Shown: one piece after another, positions 15,388 through 24,745 of the stretch | How positions within the stretch are numbered: the first letter of the stretch is position 1 | Layout: each line of letters opens with the position of its first letter | From: Pseudoneobacillus sp042683745 | GTDB lineage: Bacteria > Bacillota > Bacilli > Bacillales > Cytobacillaceae | Direction of reading: 5' to 3' | DNA length: 64,000 nucleotides | Assembly (NCBI RefSeq): GCF_042683745.1 | Contig: NZ_JBHUJX010000029.1 | Coordinates: forward strand, 1 to 64,000 | Program-made: the position numbers and the translations under genes | Notes under the pieces: generated by a model | The model's database searches: none | What the model was told of the DNA's origin: nothing | What the model saw: the letters and a program-made list of their open reading frames with translations, nothing else

Positions 15388-16683
15388 ATGAAAAACTACT
15401 TTCAATTTTCTGAACGGAACACCTCCTTTAAACAGGAAAGTGTGGCGGGAATTACAACATTTCTTTCAATGGCTTATATTCTCGTTGTTAACCCGATTAT
15501 CTTAAGTCAAACGGGGATGGATAAGGGAGCGTTATTTACGGCAACAGCACTATCCGCAATTATTGGTTCTCTGCTCATTGGTTTGATTGCTAATTATCCG
15601 ATTGGCATCGCTCCAAGTATGGGGATAAATTCCTTTTTTACCTTCACCGTTTGCATTGGTATGAATATACCATGGGAAACGGCATTGGGTGGGGTCTTTA
15701 TTGCGGGAGTATTATTCGTGATTTTAAGCTTATTAAAAATCCGTGAAAAGATTATTAATGTAATACCCCAGGACTTAAAACATGCCATTGCTGGGGGGAT
15801 TGGCTTCTTCGTCGCATTTATCGGTTTAAAAAATGCCGGAATTGTGATGGCGAATGAAGCCACATTCGTGTCGATTGGAAATCTCAAATCTGCGCCAACT
15901 CTACTTGCTATTACTGGATTTATCATAACAATTGTTCTTTTAAATAGAGGAATAAAAGGCGGTATTTTTTACGGAATCCTACTATCAACCATCCTTGGCA
16001 TGGTATTTGGAATTATTAAGACCCCACACGCAATCATTGGAAAAATACCGAGTCTGGAGCCTACCTTCGGTGCGGTTTTCGAAAACTTGGATGACATCTT
16101 TTCTCCAAAATTGCTTGCTGTTATTTTTACCTTTTTGTTCGTTGCTTTTTTTGATACAGCTGGTGCATTAATTGCTATTGCCAGCCAAGCAGGCCTTATG
16201 AAGAATAACCAGATTCCTAATGCGGGAAGAGCACTTCTTGCTGATTCTGTGTCCACAGTTATTGGAGCTGTTTTGGGTACATCTACAACGGCTTCGATGG
16301 TAGAGTCCTCTTCGGGAATTGCAGTTGGCGGTCGGACTGGCTTTACTTCCGTAGTCATTTCAGCATGTTTTATTATTTCTTTATTTTTCTCACCTGTATT
16401 GTCCATTGTCACTCCAGAAGTAACAGCTCCCGCTCTTATCATTGTTGGTGCAATGATGGCAACAGAAATTAGTAAAATAAATTGGAACAATTTTGCCATC
16501 GTCATTCCAAGTTTTATTACAATTATTATGATGCCTTTGGCATTCAGTGTTGCTACAGGGATTTCCCTTGGTTTCATCCTTTACCCAATTAGTATGATTG
16601 CCATGAAAAAGGCAAGGGAAATCCATCCACTTATGTATGTTTTATGTGTAATCTTTATAGGTTATTTTGTTTATGTTATTTAA
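15388..16683 (+). CDS. pbuG: Guanine/hypoxanthine permease (NCS2/AzgA type)
   Basis: A 431-residue purine transporter of the cytoplasmic membrane with about 13 hydrophobic segments, in the AzgA-like branch of the NCS2 family. Typical landmarks are the start FxFxERxTSFKQEVxAGITTF, MAYILVVNPxIL, IAPSMGINSFFTF, the DTAGALIA stretch and GTSTTASMVESSSGIAVGGRTG. The upstream guanine-type riboswitch supports guanine/hypoxanthine as substrate, matching B. subtilis PbuG (about 440 aa). CGGAGGT precedes the ATG by six bases and lies only a few bases from the end of the dispersed repeat. A terminator follows. Confidence 0.93.
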   Translation: MKNYFQFSERNTSFKQESVAGITTFLSMAYILVVNPIILSQTGMDKGALFTATALSAIIGSLLIGLIANYPIGIAPSMGINSFFTFTVCIGMNIPWETALGGVFIAGVLFVILSLLKIREKIINVIPQDLKHAIAGGIGFFVAFIGLKNAGIVMANEATFVSIGNLKSAPTLLAITGFIITIVLLNRGIKGGIFYGILLSTILGMVFGIIKTPHAIIGKIPSLEPTFGAVFENLDDIFSPKLLAVIFTFLFVAFFDTAGALIAIASQAGLMKNNQIPNAGRALLADSVSTVIGAVLGTSTTASMVESSSGIAVGGRTGFTSVVISACFIISLFFSPVLSIVTPEVTAPALIIVGAMMATEISKINWNNFAIVIPSFITIIMMPLAFSVATGISLGFILYPISMIAMKKAREIHPLMYVLCVIFIGYFVYVI

Positions 16684-16696
16684 AATAAATTAGGAG

Positions 16697-16730
16697 TAGT
16701 AGCACAACTATGATGTGCTACTATTTTAGT
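16697..16730 (+). terminator. Terminator of pbuG
   Basis: TAGTAGCAC and GTGCTACTA form a nine-pair stem with a nine-base loop followed by a T-rich tail. Confidence 0.8.
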
Positions 16731-16780
16731 TTGTAGGAATTACAAGTATACTAAAGAAAAAAGAATAGGGGATCACAGGG

Positions 16781-18148
16781 ATGGCTAGTGATATACATAA
16801 TGACCTTGAACAATTAAAGGAGTTTCATTACTGGAATTCTAAAATATATTGTTTTTTAAATTGCTTGTATCAGGAAGCTTCCTATGTTAAAAAAACAGAG
16901 GATATTTACAGCATTATTGCCCATTTAATTTCTACGAAGCTATCTTTTCAAAAGGTGATCTTATTTCAAGAAATCGATGATCGAATGATTCCGATTGCGT
17001 GCCAAGGATATAGTGATCAAACCATCAATGATATCTATCATTATACTCAATCTACAAATATAACCGCAAAATCATTAGAAGAGCATTTATCCAATGAGAT
17101 GAAATTGTTGTTTGATGTTAAGCATTCCGTAACAAAATGGTTTGAAGTAAGAGGTCAATCAGCTCATGTCTTACTAGCTGGTGGAGAGGATAGAATACCT
17201 TCCTTTTTCAAAGATCAAAGTTTTCCAATCATTTGTAATCAAATCGAATTAGCAATTGAAAATTATGAAGTAAATCAAAATTTTGAGCAGATGGAATTGT
17301 TTGCGAAAGAGAATGCTGATCTCGTTCAACGGATGGAGGAAAGGGTTCAGCAGCGGACCATTGAATTGAAGGAAGCTCTTGAAACCCTTCAAGAAACGCA
17401 AGGCCAACTCATACAATCAGAAAAAATGGCTGCGTTAGGGCAGTTGGTTGCAGGGGTTGCCCACGAAATTAACACCCCAATTGGCCTTGGTGTGACAGCC
17501 AGTTCATTTTTACAACAAAAAACAGATGAATTTGAAAACGTCTATCAAAACAATCAAATGAAACGGTCACACCTAGACAACTATTTGCAAGACGTGAAAG
17601 AGTCAATTAAAATTATCAATTCGAACCTACAAAAAGGTGCGGACTTGATCAAAAGCTTTAAGCAAGTGGCAGTCGATCAATCGAGTCAGGCATTTAGGGA
17701 ATTTAATCTTTATGAATATGTAGAAGAAGTTATTACGAGCTTAAAACCATCAATAAGGAAATATAACCCTCAAATCATTATTAATTGTAATAAAGATTTA
17801 CAGATTAATAGTCAGCCAGGTGCAATTTCACAAATTTTTACAAACTTAATCATGAATTCTTTAATTCATGGATTTGAAAAATTAGAACGAGAAAAGGTCA
17901 TTACCATCTCGATTGAAAAGAAGGATAATAGTATGATTATGACCTATCGAGATAATGGTCATGGCATTGCACTTGAAAATCTACAGAAGATTTTTGATCC
18001 TTTTTTTACCACTAAAAGAACAACAGGCGGAAGTGGATTAGGTCTTCACATTATCTATAATATCGTGACACAAACGTTAAAAGGGACGATAACATGTGAA
18101 AGTAACGTAAATCAAGGTGTTATGTTTCAAATTCAAATTCCTCTATAA
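16781..18148 (+). CDS. Cytoplasmic GAF-type sensor histidine kinase
   Basis: A 455-residue kinase with no membrane segment. Residues about 35-165 look like a GAF-type sensor domain, followed by a coiled coil (about 175-215; VQRMEERVQQRTIELKEAL). The dimerisation/phosphoacceptor region has AHEINTPIG with His228, and the ATPase has N (FTNLIMNSLIHGF), G1 (YRDNGHGIA), F (IFDPFFTTK) and G2 (GGSGLGLHIIYN) boxes. The region after the phosphoacceptor is longer than in simple kinases (QQKTDEFENVYQNN onwards). The REC-HD-GYP protein encoded 18 bases downstream is its probable partner. The signal is unknown. Confidence 0.88.
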   Translation: MASDIHNDLEQLKEFHYWNSKIYCFLNCLYQEASYVKKTEDIYSIIAHLISTKLSFQKVILFQEIDDRMIPIACQGYSDQTINDIYHYTQSTNITAKSLEEHLSNEMKLLFDVKHSVTKWFEVRGQSAHVLLAGGEDRIPSFFKDQSFPIICNQIELAIENYEVNQNFEQMELFAKENADLVQRMEERVQQRTIELKEALETLQETQGQLIQSEKMAALGQLVAGVAHEINTPIGLGVTASSFLQQKTDEFENVYQNNQMKRSHLDNYLQDVKESIKIINSNLQKGADLIKSFKQVAVDQSSQAFREFNLYEYVEEVITSLKPSIRKYNPQIIINCNKDLQINSQPGAISQIFTNLIMNSLIHGFEKLEREKVITISIEKKDNSMIMTYRDNGHGIALENLQKIFDPFFTTKRTTGGSGLGLHIIYNIVTQTLKGTITCESNVNQGVMFQIQIPL

Positions 18149-18166
18149 AGGGAGCTACAGCTTAAC

Positions 18167-19303
18167 ATGAAAAATGAGTTAATATTTCAGGATGATGAAT
18201 TACTTTTTCTCGATGATGAAATCGATGATAGCCAAGTCACTTCATCAGAGAAAGAATATTGGACTGTATTAATAGTGGATGATGAACCTGAAGTACATAG
18301 TGTAACAAAAATGGTGTTACGTGATGTTGAATTTGAAGGGAAAGCACTTCAATTCATCAGTGCTTTTACAGGTCAAGAAGCCTTATCCATCTTAGAGCAA
18401 GAAAATGATATCTCGATTATTTTATTAGATGTGGTTATGGAGCATGATCATAGCGGGCTGGAAGTTGTAAAAACAATTAGACATCAATACATGAATGAGG
18501 ATGTAAGAATTATTTTACGTACAGGGCAACCAGGACAGGCGCCTGAAAGAACGGTTATTACCGAATATGACATCAATGATTACAAAGAGAAAACAGAATT
18601 GACTGTTCAAAAGCTGTACACAACTGTTATTGCTTCCTTACGTACATACCGAGACTTAAAGAAAATTAAAGCTTTACATTCCGAAATGGAAATGATCCAA
18701 CGTGAAATTATTTTTACGTTGGGAGAAATTACGGAAACAAGATCCCAGGAAACGAGCTTTCATGTCAAACGAGTGGCTGAATATTCTAAATTACTCGCTA
18801 AGTTAGCAGGGCTATCAGAAGAAGAAGCTGAAATCATACGTTTAGCAGCAACGATGCATGATGTCGGTAAAATTGCCATCCCAGATGCGATATTAAATAA
18901 ACCAGCAAAACTAACAAACGATGAATTTGAAGAGATGAAAGCTCATACAACGATTGGTTATAATATGCTTAAATCTTCACAGCAAACCATTATTAAATCG
19001 GCTTCGATTATTTCTTTACAGCATCATGAAAAATATAATGGCAATGGCTATCCGCTCAGATTAGCGGGAGAGGATATTCATATTTATGCGAGAATTGTCG
19101 CCATTGCTGATGTGTTTGATGCATTAGGAAGTGAACGTGTTTATAAAAAAGCGTGGGAGCTTGAGCGAATACTCGACCTATTCAAAGAGGAGAGAGGACA
19201 ACATTTTGATCCTTTGCTAATTGATTTATTTATCGCACATCTCGATGAATTTCTAGAGATTCGAGACTCCTATTCAGAGCTATCTGAAATAAGAATAGGT
19301 TAA
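18167..19303 (+). CDS. Response regulator with HD-GYP c-di-GMP phosphodiesterase output
   Basis: A 378-residue two-domain regulator. After an acidic N-terminus comes a REC domain (about residues 35-160; VDDEPEV, phosphoacceptor Asp88 in ILLDVVMEH, and YKEKTE in place of the usual KP). The output domain is HD-GYP: MHDVGKIAIPD supplies His231-Asp232, with downstream ligands in QHHEKYNGNGYP and ADVFDALGSERVYKKAW. All main HD-GYP motifs are intact, so cyclic di-GMP hydrolysis is expected. It lies 18 bases after the histidine kinase gene. The REC type with RTGQPGQAPERTV is that found in HD-GYP proteins with an extended receiver region. Confidence 0.9.
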   Translation: MKNELIFQDDELLFLDDEIDDSQVTSSEKEYWTVLIVDDEPEVHSVTKMVLRDVEFEGKALQFISAFTGQEALSILEQENDISIILLDVVMEHDHSGLEVVKTIRHQYMNEDVRIILRTGQPGQAPERTVITEYDINDYKEKTELTVQKLYTTVIASLRTYRDLKKIKALHSEMEMIQREIIFTLGEITETRSQETSFHVKRVAEYSKLLAKLAGLSEEEAEIIRLAATMHDVGKIAIPDAILNKPAKLTNDEFEEMKAHTTIGYNMLKSSQQTIIKSASIISLQHHEKYNGNGYPLRLAGEDIHIYARIVAIADVFDALGSERVYKKAWELERILDLFKEERGQHFDPLLIDLFIAHLDEFLEIRDSYSELSEIRIG

Positions 19304-19340
19304 AAAACATCCATTCCTTTGTAAAGGGATGGATGTTTTT
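19304..19340. terminator. Bidirectional terminator between the two signalling operons
   Basis: A long stem, AAAACATCCATTCCTTT with AAAGGGATGGATGTTTT (one mismatch), with A-rich and T-rich flanks, between convergent genes. Confidence 0.85.
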
Positions 19341-19361
19341 AATTTGAATTAAATATTCGTA

Positions 19362-20093
19362 TTAATTGCTTCGGTGTTCACAAGTAATCTTCGGGAAATT
19401 GGATTTTATTTTAGCTGAAAGATCACCATTCTTCGAAATTACTTTTATAGAAGCGTTCGCACTACTTAATTTTTCTAATTGACTTAATAAGATTTCTTCC
19501 TGTAATGGTGGCAATTCGTCACAGTTTATTTCAAAGACGATACGTAAAGGTTTGATAAAAAAGAGACCTTGTAATGCTGTTTGAAGATTCGTCAAATCTT
19601 CATCAGTTAGCTCTCTATTGATTTTGATCGCAAAAATTCCACTTACATTTTCGATGGAAAAGGGTTCATTTGGAATACTAGATTCCTGAACTAATATCTC
19701 CTTACTCTCCTTTTCTACATGATGAACGGTTTTGGTACTTAAGACAGAATCGATAGTCGTTAATATTTTTTCAACAGTGATTGGTTTAATAATATAATTT
19801 TTGGCTCCACTTTGAAGAGCATCGAATACCATAACCTTTTGATCTAAAGCACTGATCATAATGATCTTCGCATTTGGGAAGCTGTTTATAATTTTTTTGG
19901 TAGCGTCAATTCCGTTCATGACAGGCATGGTAATGTCCATTGTCACAATATCAGGTTCATTGTCTACATACATTTGATAGGCTTGAAGTCCATTCGTTGC
20001 TTCAGCAACAACTTCATGACCACCTTCTATTAAAATCGATTTCAAATTTCTTCTCATGATAATTGAATCGTCAACGATCAGTATTTTCGCCAT
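19362..20093 (-). CDS. CheY-like response regulator with C-terminal STAS-like domain
   Basis: A 243-residue protein with an N-terminal receiver domain (residues 1-120: ILIVDDSIIMRR, phosphoacceptor Asp53 in VTMDITMPVMNG, conserved K in YIIKPI). A linker leads to a C-terminal alpha/beta domain of about 90 residues (SIENVSGIFAIKINRELTDEDL onwards) that resembles STAS/MlaB-like domains. It lacks a DNA-binding domain, so output is probably through protein contact. It lies seven bases downstream of the CheA-like kinase gene on the same strand, which is its likely phosphodonor. The STAS assignment is fold-level inference. Confidence 0.8.
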   Translation of the reverse strand: MAKILIVDDSIIMRRNLKSILIEGGHEVVAEATNGLQAYQMYVDNEPDIVTMDITMPVMNGIDATKKIINSFPNAKIIMISALDQKVMVFDALQSGAKNYIIKPITVEKILTTIDSVLSTKTVHHVEKESKEILVQESSIPNEPFSIENVSGIFAIKINRELTDEDLTNLQTALQGLFFIKPLRIVFEINCDELPPLQEEILLSQLEKLSSANASIKVISKNGDLSAKIKSNFPKITCEHRSN

Positions 20094-20100
20094 ACGATCT

Positions 20101-23004
20101 TCACTCCAACTCTTCGGATTTATTCATTTTTATAAGGCTAAGGGTGATTTTCCCTTGTTCATTCTCCAAATCACAAGACCATATGGCACTCTCGCTATAT
20201 TTAACAGAGGCTTCCTGGGTAAATAACGTTATTGGAGATTCTATCATCAAATTGTTTTCCATATTTGGAAAATGTTTTAGCGAATGACCTAAAATGATAT
20301 TCGTAAATTCTGCTAATGATTCTTCAATATAGGTCGCTTCTTCATCAGATGGCACTTCACCTAGTAACATTTTAGATAGAATTGCTTTAGAAAGCTGCTT
20401 GTCTACGGATACAACAAACATCCCCGTTAGTGTTCCTTTAAACATAATAAAGGAACTGACATTTTGTAAAGGTAATTTCTCAGATTGATAGGTTTTAATT
20501 GAATGAGTTGTCGGAAATGCTAGATTTAACTCGCTGTTTAAATAAGAAACAGCTTCATGATAAATCGGTTCTAGTACGGTTTCTAGCTGGATAGTAGGGC
20601 AGCATATCTTTTCTTCGTAAGGAATAATAAATTGAAACCTCGTAAATAATCCAGGCTCACTAAACACTTCGTAATGGCCACGCAATTTCTCAATCTCCCT
20701 TTTAACAGCTGATAGACCAACACCACGCCCCGAGAGGTCAGTGACATCTTGATTTGTTGAAAGATGTTCAAGGAAAATATATTGAATGATTTCATGGTTT
20801 GATAGAGAAGCAGCTTCTTCTTCTGTAAGGATACCTTTCGATTGGAGCTGATCCTTTAACACTTCCGTAGGGATACCTCTTCCATCATCTTCAATCGTGA
20901 TTTCAATACTTTTATCCATATTTTGATGAATGACACAAGAAATGGTTCCGAATTCACTTTTTCCAGCTTCTAAACGTTCCTCTGCTGTTTCAATACCATG
21001 ATCCAAACTATTTCGGAAGACATGGATGAGTGCTTTGCTGACAGGCAGGAAGTAATCTTGATCTACTAAAAAATCTCCCCCTTTTATCACTAGGGGATAT
21101 ACACTCTTCTCCGTTCGTTCTGCTAGTTGCTTTACATAGTCTGGGTAGGTAGTAAACAGGCTATGAAACGGTTTATAACGAAGTTGACGAATTTCAGGTA
21201 GAAGAATATTTAGTTCATACGGTGATAAAATGGCTAGCATTTTATTCTCTATTTGTAAAAGCTTTGATTCGTTTATGGATATCGTATCCTCTTGTTCAAA
21301 AAATGTATGACCTAATGTTTCAAGAAGTAGCTGTAAATCTTCTAAAATGAAGCTACTAATAGAGAGTTTATTTAATAAATCGATCAGATCATGAAGAGAA
21401 TGGTTCTCTATTTCCTTTAAAAATTCGGAAAGTCTTGTTTCACCTTCATGGATGTTCAGAACCGTATGAACCATTTCAAATTGTGAAAAGCTCCCTTTAA
21501 ACGTGTGTACGGCTCGGTAAATATCAAGTGCTATGTCTTGTAGTGAACGCTTCTCAGACAAGAGGGTAGGAATGCTAATATCACAAAAATGCTTGTAATC
21601 CTGTAGTGTTTCTAGGAAGTCATTTCTATGAATCGCTACTTTTACGACCATTTTTAACGTATTTCTTTCGACTTCCATTTGGGATTGTAAATATTTCTTC
21701 TCCGAAACATCTGTGACCATGACCATGAATTTTTCAAGATGCTGATTTTGTGGATCTGTAATCATTTTGTATTCAATTTCCAAGTGTTTATTTAAAATAT
21801 TGACTTCACTTAAAAGAAGAGGAAGGTAGATTTCGCGCTTCCCTAAGTCTTTTTCTGAGAAAATTTTGGTTAATAGACTTTCTAAAAAGGATTGCAGTTC
21901 AATGTCCCCATTTGCTAATAGACTTGGGAACGAATGATATTCGATCTTTCTATTAAAAATGTGTGTGCACTCCAAACTATATTCTTGATCAATCAGTAAG
22001 TCTTCTCCGAAAGTCAAATAGCCCTGATTGACATGGTTTAGAAGGTTTCGCTGTGATTGTTCCTTTTGTGCGAGAAGTTCCTTTGCCTGCTGTATTTGCT
22101 CTTTTGACTTGACAAGTTCATCATTTTGCATTTCAAGTTCATCTTTTTGATCCTGCAGGAAAGCGGATTGAGACTGAAGCTGTGTGTTATAAGTTTGCAT
22201 TTTTTGCATGATTCGGTTGGTCGATTCCGCAAGTGACTCCATTTCTTTTAATGGGCGTTTTAACTGAATCTGTGTATCGACATTTTGGATGATGTCCCCA
22301 TCTGCAATTTTCTTGATCGTTTTTTCTAATGTATTAATTGGAGCAATGATAGGAATGGTTAAGAATCTACTAAAAATAGAAGTGACAATCATCGCAAATC
22401 CAATGAGAACGAGAAGAGCGCATAAGATACTAAATAGAAATACCATTCCAACTTCAGGAACAACACTAGATGTAACTGAGCCAATCGGTTCATCCTTTTC
22501 ATTCAAAATGGGATTATGAGTTGGAAAGATTAATTTTTTTAAAATAGGCTGAACCCACGGTTTTTGATCAGATACAGCAGGGAGGAGAGTGGATTCGCGA
22601 TCTTCATTCGAATATACTGTTCGATTACCAATAACGACCTTGACATTGATAAGATCTAAAATAGATGTATTTTTATTGATTACAAAGTCATCAGATGGAG
22701 AGTTTTTTGTCATGAATAAAGACTGTAAATAGTTTGGCGCTTCCACTATTTTTTTCACTTCTAATTTGAGATCCTCTTCACTTCTTTCTTTGCTAAAATC
22801 AACGTGGTTAGAAATTTCATTTGCAATCGTATATCCAACCAGATGAGAAGCAATGGCTGATAATGGCTTCATGAAGAGGCCGGGAAATAAAAATAATAAA
22901 CATCCGAAAAACAAAATGTTAAGTAACGAAGATAAATAAATTAAACGGCGAATCCTTCTTTTGAGTGTCCGTCGATTCCTTTTCTTCTTCACTGGTGCAT
23001 TCAT
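20101..23004 (-). CDS. Membrane CheA-like histidine kinase with HPt and CheC/CheX-like tail
   Basis: A roughly 967-residue protein with an unusual order of domains: membrane helix (about 25-45), outside sensor region (50-185), second helix (about 190-215), HAMP, coiled coil (about 275-320) and an extended middle region. An HPt-type domain with His500 in AVHTFKGSF follows, then a CheA-like ATPase (HVFRNSLDHGIE, DDGRGIP, SGRGVGLSAVK). The C-terminal 160 residues contain EESLAEFTNIILGHS, which resembles the E-x3-N phosphatase helix of CheC/CheX/FliY proteins. There is no CheW-type coupling domain. The start at 23004 is preferred because GGTGG lies six bases before that ATG; an upstream ATG at 23019 lacks such a site. 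Partner: the adjacent REC-STAS protein. Confidence 0.82.
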   Translation of the reverse strand: MNAPVKKKRNRRTLKRRIRRLIYLSSLLNILFFGCLLFLFPGLFMKPLSAIASHLVGYTIANEISNHVDFSKERSEEDLKLEVKKIVEAPNYLQSLFMTKNSPSDDFVINKNTSILDLINVKVVIGNRTVYSNEDRESTLLPAVSDQKPWVQPILKKLIFPTHNPILNEKDEPIGSVTSSVVPEVGMVFLFSILCALLVLIGFAMIVTSIFSRFLTIPIIAPINTLEKTIKKIADGDIIQNVDTQIQLKRPLKEMESLAESTNRIMQKMQTYNTQLQSQSAFLQDQKDELEMQNDELVKSKEQIQQAKELLAQKEQSQRNLLNHVNQGYLTFGEDLLIDQEYSLECTHIFNRKIEYHSFPSLLANGDIELQSFLESLLTKIFSEKDLGKREIYLPLLLSEVNILNKHLEIEYKMITDPQNQHLEKFMVMVTDVSEKKYLQSQMEVERNTLKMVVKVAIHRNDFLETLQDYKHFCDISIPTLLSEKRSLQDIALDIYRAVHTFKGSFSQFEMVHTVLNIHEGETRLSEFLKEIENHSLHDLIDLLNKLSISSFILEDLQLLLETLGHTFFEQEDTISINESKLLQIENKMLAILSPYELNILLPEIRQLRYKPFHSLFTTYPDYVKQLAERTEKSVYPLVIKGGDFLVDQDYFLPVSKALIHVFRNSLDHGIETAEERLEAGKSEFGTISCVIHQNMDKSIEITIEDDGRGIPTEVLKDQLQSKGILTEEEAASLSNHEIIQYIFLEHLSTNQDVTDLSGRGVGLSAVKREIEKLRGHYEVFSEPGLFTRFQFIIPYEEKICCPTIQLETVLEPIYHEAVSYLNSELNLAFPTTHSIKTYQSEKLPLQNVSSFIMFKGTLTGMFVVSVDKQLSKAILSKMLLGEVPSDEEATYIEESLAEFTNIILGHSLKHFPNMENNLMIESPITLFTQEASVKYSESAIWSCDLENEQGKITLSLIKMNKSEELE

Positions 23005-23185
23005 TGTTACCACCATCATTTCGACAAAATTATTTATTTTATAGGAATATACTACTATATGTGGAGCCCCTTGTAATGAAGAAAATGGGATTACTGGGGA
23101 AATTAATTTAATGAGTGTCTCTTTGGTCGGAACGGATGTATCACTTTTTCTATGATAAAATGAGGGTATTAGGGAGGGGATACGG

Positions 23186-23686
23186 TTGAAAAGGAAGTTC
23201 TTTGCTATAAATTTGACCTTTTTTGCTTTGGTAGGTTGTACATTTAATGGTGAAACGAATGATATCTATCTCATTCCGGAAGGTTATGAAGGAAATGTGT
23301 ATGCTTTTTATAACGTAAAGGGTGCTCCCGAAATCAAAAAAGAAGGAAAGTATGATATTTATGATATTAACAATGAAGGATTTTACGTAACTTCTACTGC
23401 AGATATGGATTATGGAACAGTAACGGATAAATATTACTATGTAGATAAGAACGGAAATAGGACTAAAATAAGCGAAGAATGTATTAGAGGAATGGGGACT
23501 GGCGGTTTTGAAAATGATCCAAACAGTGTTGATAAAATCAAAATCAATTACACTGGAATTGAAATAACAAAGGAAAGCTGCGGTCAAGAGTTCATCCAAT
23601 CAGGAAATGGCATGAATTCTGAGGATTCGCAGTCAGTTCTTGAAACTGTCGTGAAAAGATATTATGGAGTGGATTTGTTTAATTGA
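23186..23686 (+). CDS. Lipoprotein with DUF6843-like domain
   Basis: A 166-residue probable lipoprotein. The N-terminus MKRKFFAINLTFFALVGC is a signal peptide with lipobox LVGC and lipidated Cys18. The mature part begins with the IPEGYEGNVYAFYNVKGAP segment characteristic of DUF6843-like proteins, then YDINNEGFYVTSTADMDYGT and a YYVDKNGNRTKI strand; predicted to be beta-rich and located on the outer face of the membrane. The start is TTG, supported by AGGGAGGGG. Function unknown. A long inverted repeat after the gene separates it from the convergent Phd-Uma2 gene. Confidence 0.7.
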   Translation: MKRKFFAINLTFFALVGCTFNGETNDIYLIPEGYEGNVYAFYNVKGAPEIKKEGKYDIYDINNEGFYVTSTADMDYGTVTDKYYYVDKNGNRTKISEECIRGMGTGGFENDPNSVDKIKINYTGIEITKESCGQEFIQSGNGMNSEDSQSVLETVVKRYYGVDLFN

Positions 23687-23749
23687 AAATAAGTCTGCTT
23701 GTGACTGAATATCTAAAAAAGGACGATATTCATTGTTCCAGATAAACTC

Positions 23750-23780
23750 TGAGGCTGTCGGACAAATTTCGACAGCCTCA
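23750..23780. terminator. Inverted repeat between convergent genes
   Basis: TGAGGCTGTCG and CGACAGCCTCA form a perfect 11-pair stem with a nine-base loop; tails are only weakly T-rich. The inner arm GGCTGTCG also occurs in the terminator at 32729-32761. Confidence 0.65.
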
Positions 23781-23797
23781 CTTATTGGTTATTCATT

Positions 23798-24538
23798 TTA
23801 CAATCTAAAAATACTTCTAATTTCCGCACTAAGTCCTTCAAAAATATAGGATTGTACAGCCTCATTATTTTTATAAGTAATATTATTACTAATGTTTTTA
23901 TCTTCAAAAAGATAGACAGTGACTTCCTTATTCAACGGATTAACAATCCAGTACTCTTGCACACCACAGGACATATAAAGATCAAGCTTTTTAATCATGT
24001 CCTTTCTTCGTGTACTATTCGATAATACTTCTACAACAAGCGAAGGGACACCTTTATAATAATCATGTTCATTTAATTTTTCCTCAAGGTCACAAATAAT
24101 CATTAGATCAGGCTGGACAAAATTAATATTTTCCTGTGTTCTTTTAAGCTCTATATCATATGGAGCAACCATCGGTGTACATCTTTTCCCTTGAAAGAAG
24201 TTATAGAAAATGCCGAATAGCTCGGTTATAGCAATCTGATGAGCTGTTTTGGGTGATGCGAGCAAATAGATTTCCCCATCAATATACTCGTATCTTTCTT
24301 CGGATTCATTGTACAATTTCATAAATTCTTCGAAGCTTGCCTTTTTACCGTCAATGCTGTATTCTTGGGCTTTTTCATGAACCTGTTCAGCTATAGGGGC
24401 ATTTACTGCTGAAGCTTCTCTAACCGCTGATAATTTTGCAATTTCCGTACCGTTTCGTGTAATAATAATATCCTCTTGTGCCGCAAGCATTAAGTATTTT
24501 CCAAAATTATTTTGTAATTCGGTTGAATTAATGATCAT
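23798..24538 (-). CDS. Fusion of a Phd-type antitoxin domain and a Uma2 nuclease-fold domain
   Basis: A 246-residue two-domain protein. Residues 1-45 (MIINSTELQNNFGKYLMLA, IIITRNGTEIAKL) match the Phd/YefM antitoxin DNA-binding fold. Residues about 60-240 match the Uma2/DUF820 family with a PD-(D/E)xK-type core: ERYEYIDGEIYLLASP, VQPDLMIICD, SLVVEVLSNSTRRKDMIKKLDLY and GVQEYWIVNP. Uma2 proteins are widespread and mostly uncharacterised. Here the DNA-binding antitoxin part is fused to the nuclease-like part with no separate toxin gene. GGAGGTG precedes the ATG, and three evenly spaced AGCT motifs upstream look like its own operator. Confidence 0.82.
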   Translation of the reverse strand: MIINSTELQNNFGKYLMLAAQEDIIITRNGTEIAKLSAVREASAVNAPIAEQVHEKAQEYSIDGKKASFEEFMKLYNESEERYEYIDGEIYLLASPKTAHQIAITELFGIFYNFFQGKRCTPMVAPYDIELKRTQENINFVQPDLMIICDLEEKLNEHDYYKGVPSLVVEVLSNSTRRKDMIKKLDLYMSCGVQEYWIVNPLNKEVTVYLFEDKNISNNITYKNNEAVQSYIFEGLSAEIRSIFRL

Positions 24539-24554
24539 ATTGACACCTCCAAAG

Positions 24555-24580
24555 TTAGCTAAAATAGCTACTTTAGCTAA
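24555..24580. promoter_or_regulatory. Candidate autoregulatory operator of the Phd-Uma2 gene
   Basis: TTAGCTAAA and TTTAGCTAA form an inverted repeat around a central TAGCTA; the three AGCT cores start at 24557, 24566 and 24575, exactly nine bases apart. It sits just upstream of the ribosome binding site, as expected for Phd-type autorepression. Confidence 0.55.
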
Positions 24581-24745
24581 TATTATTGTATGTATTTTCT
24601 ATTTGATAGTCAATATACAAGGAATTTCGATTATTATTTTTGGGGAAAATCTAAGTCATAAGCACTGTTATCCCAAAATTGCTTTCGATGTCATGGGTTG
24701 ATAAACTAATTTTATTAATTGAATAGTAAAAAGGAGATAGATGTG

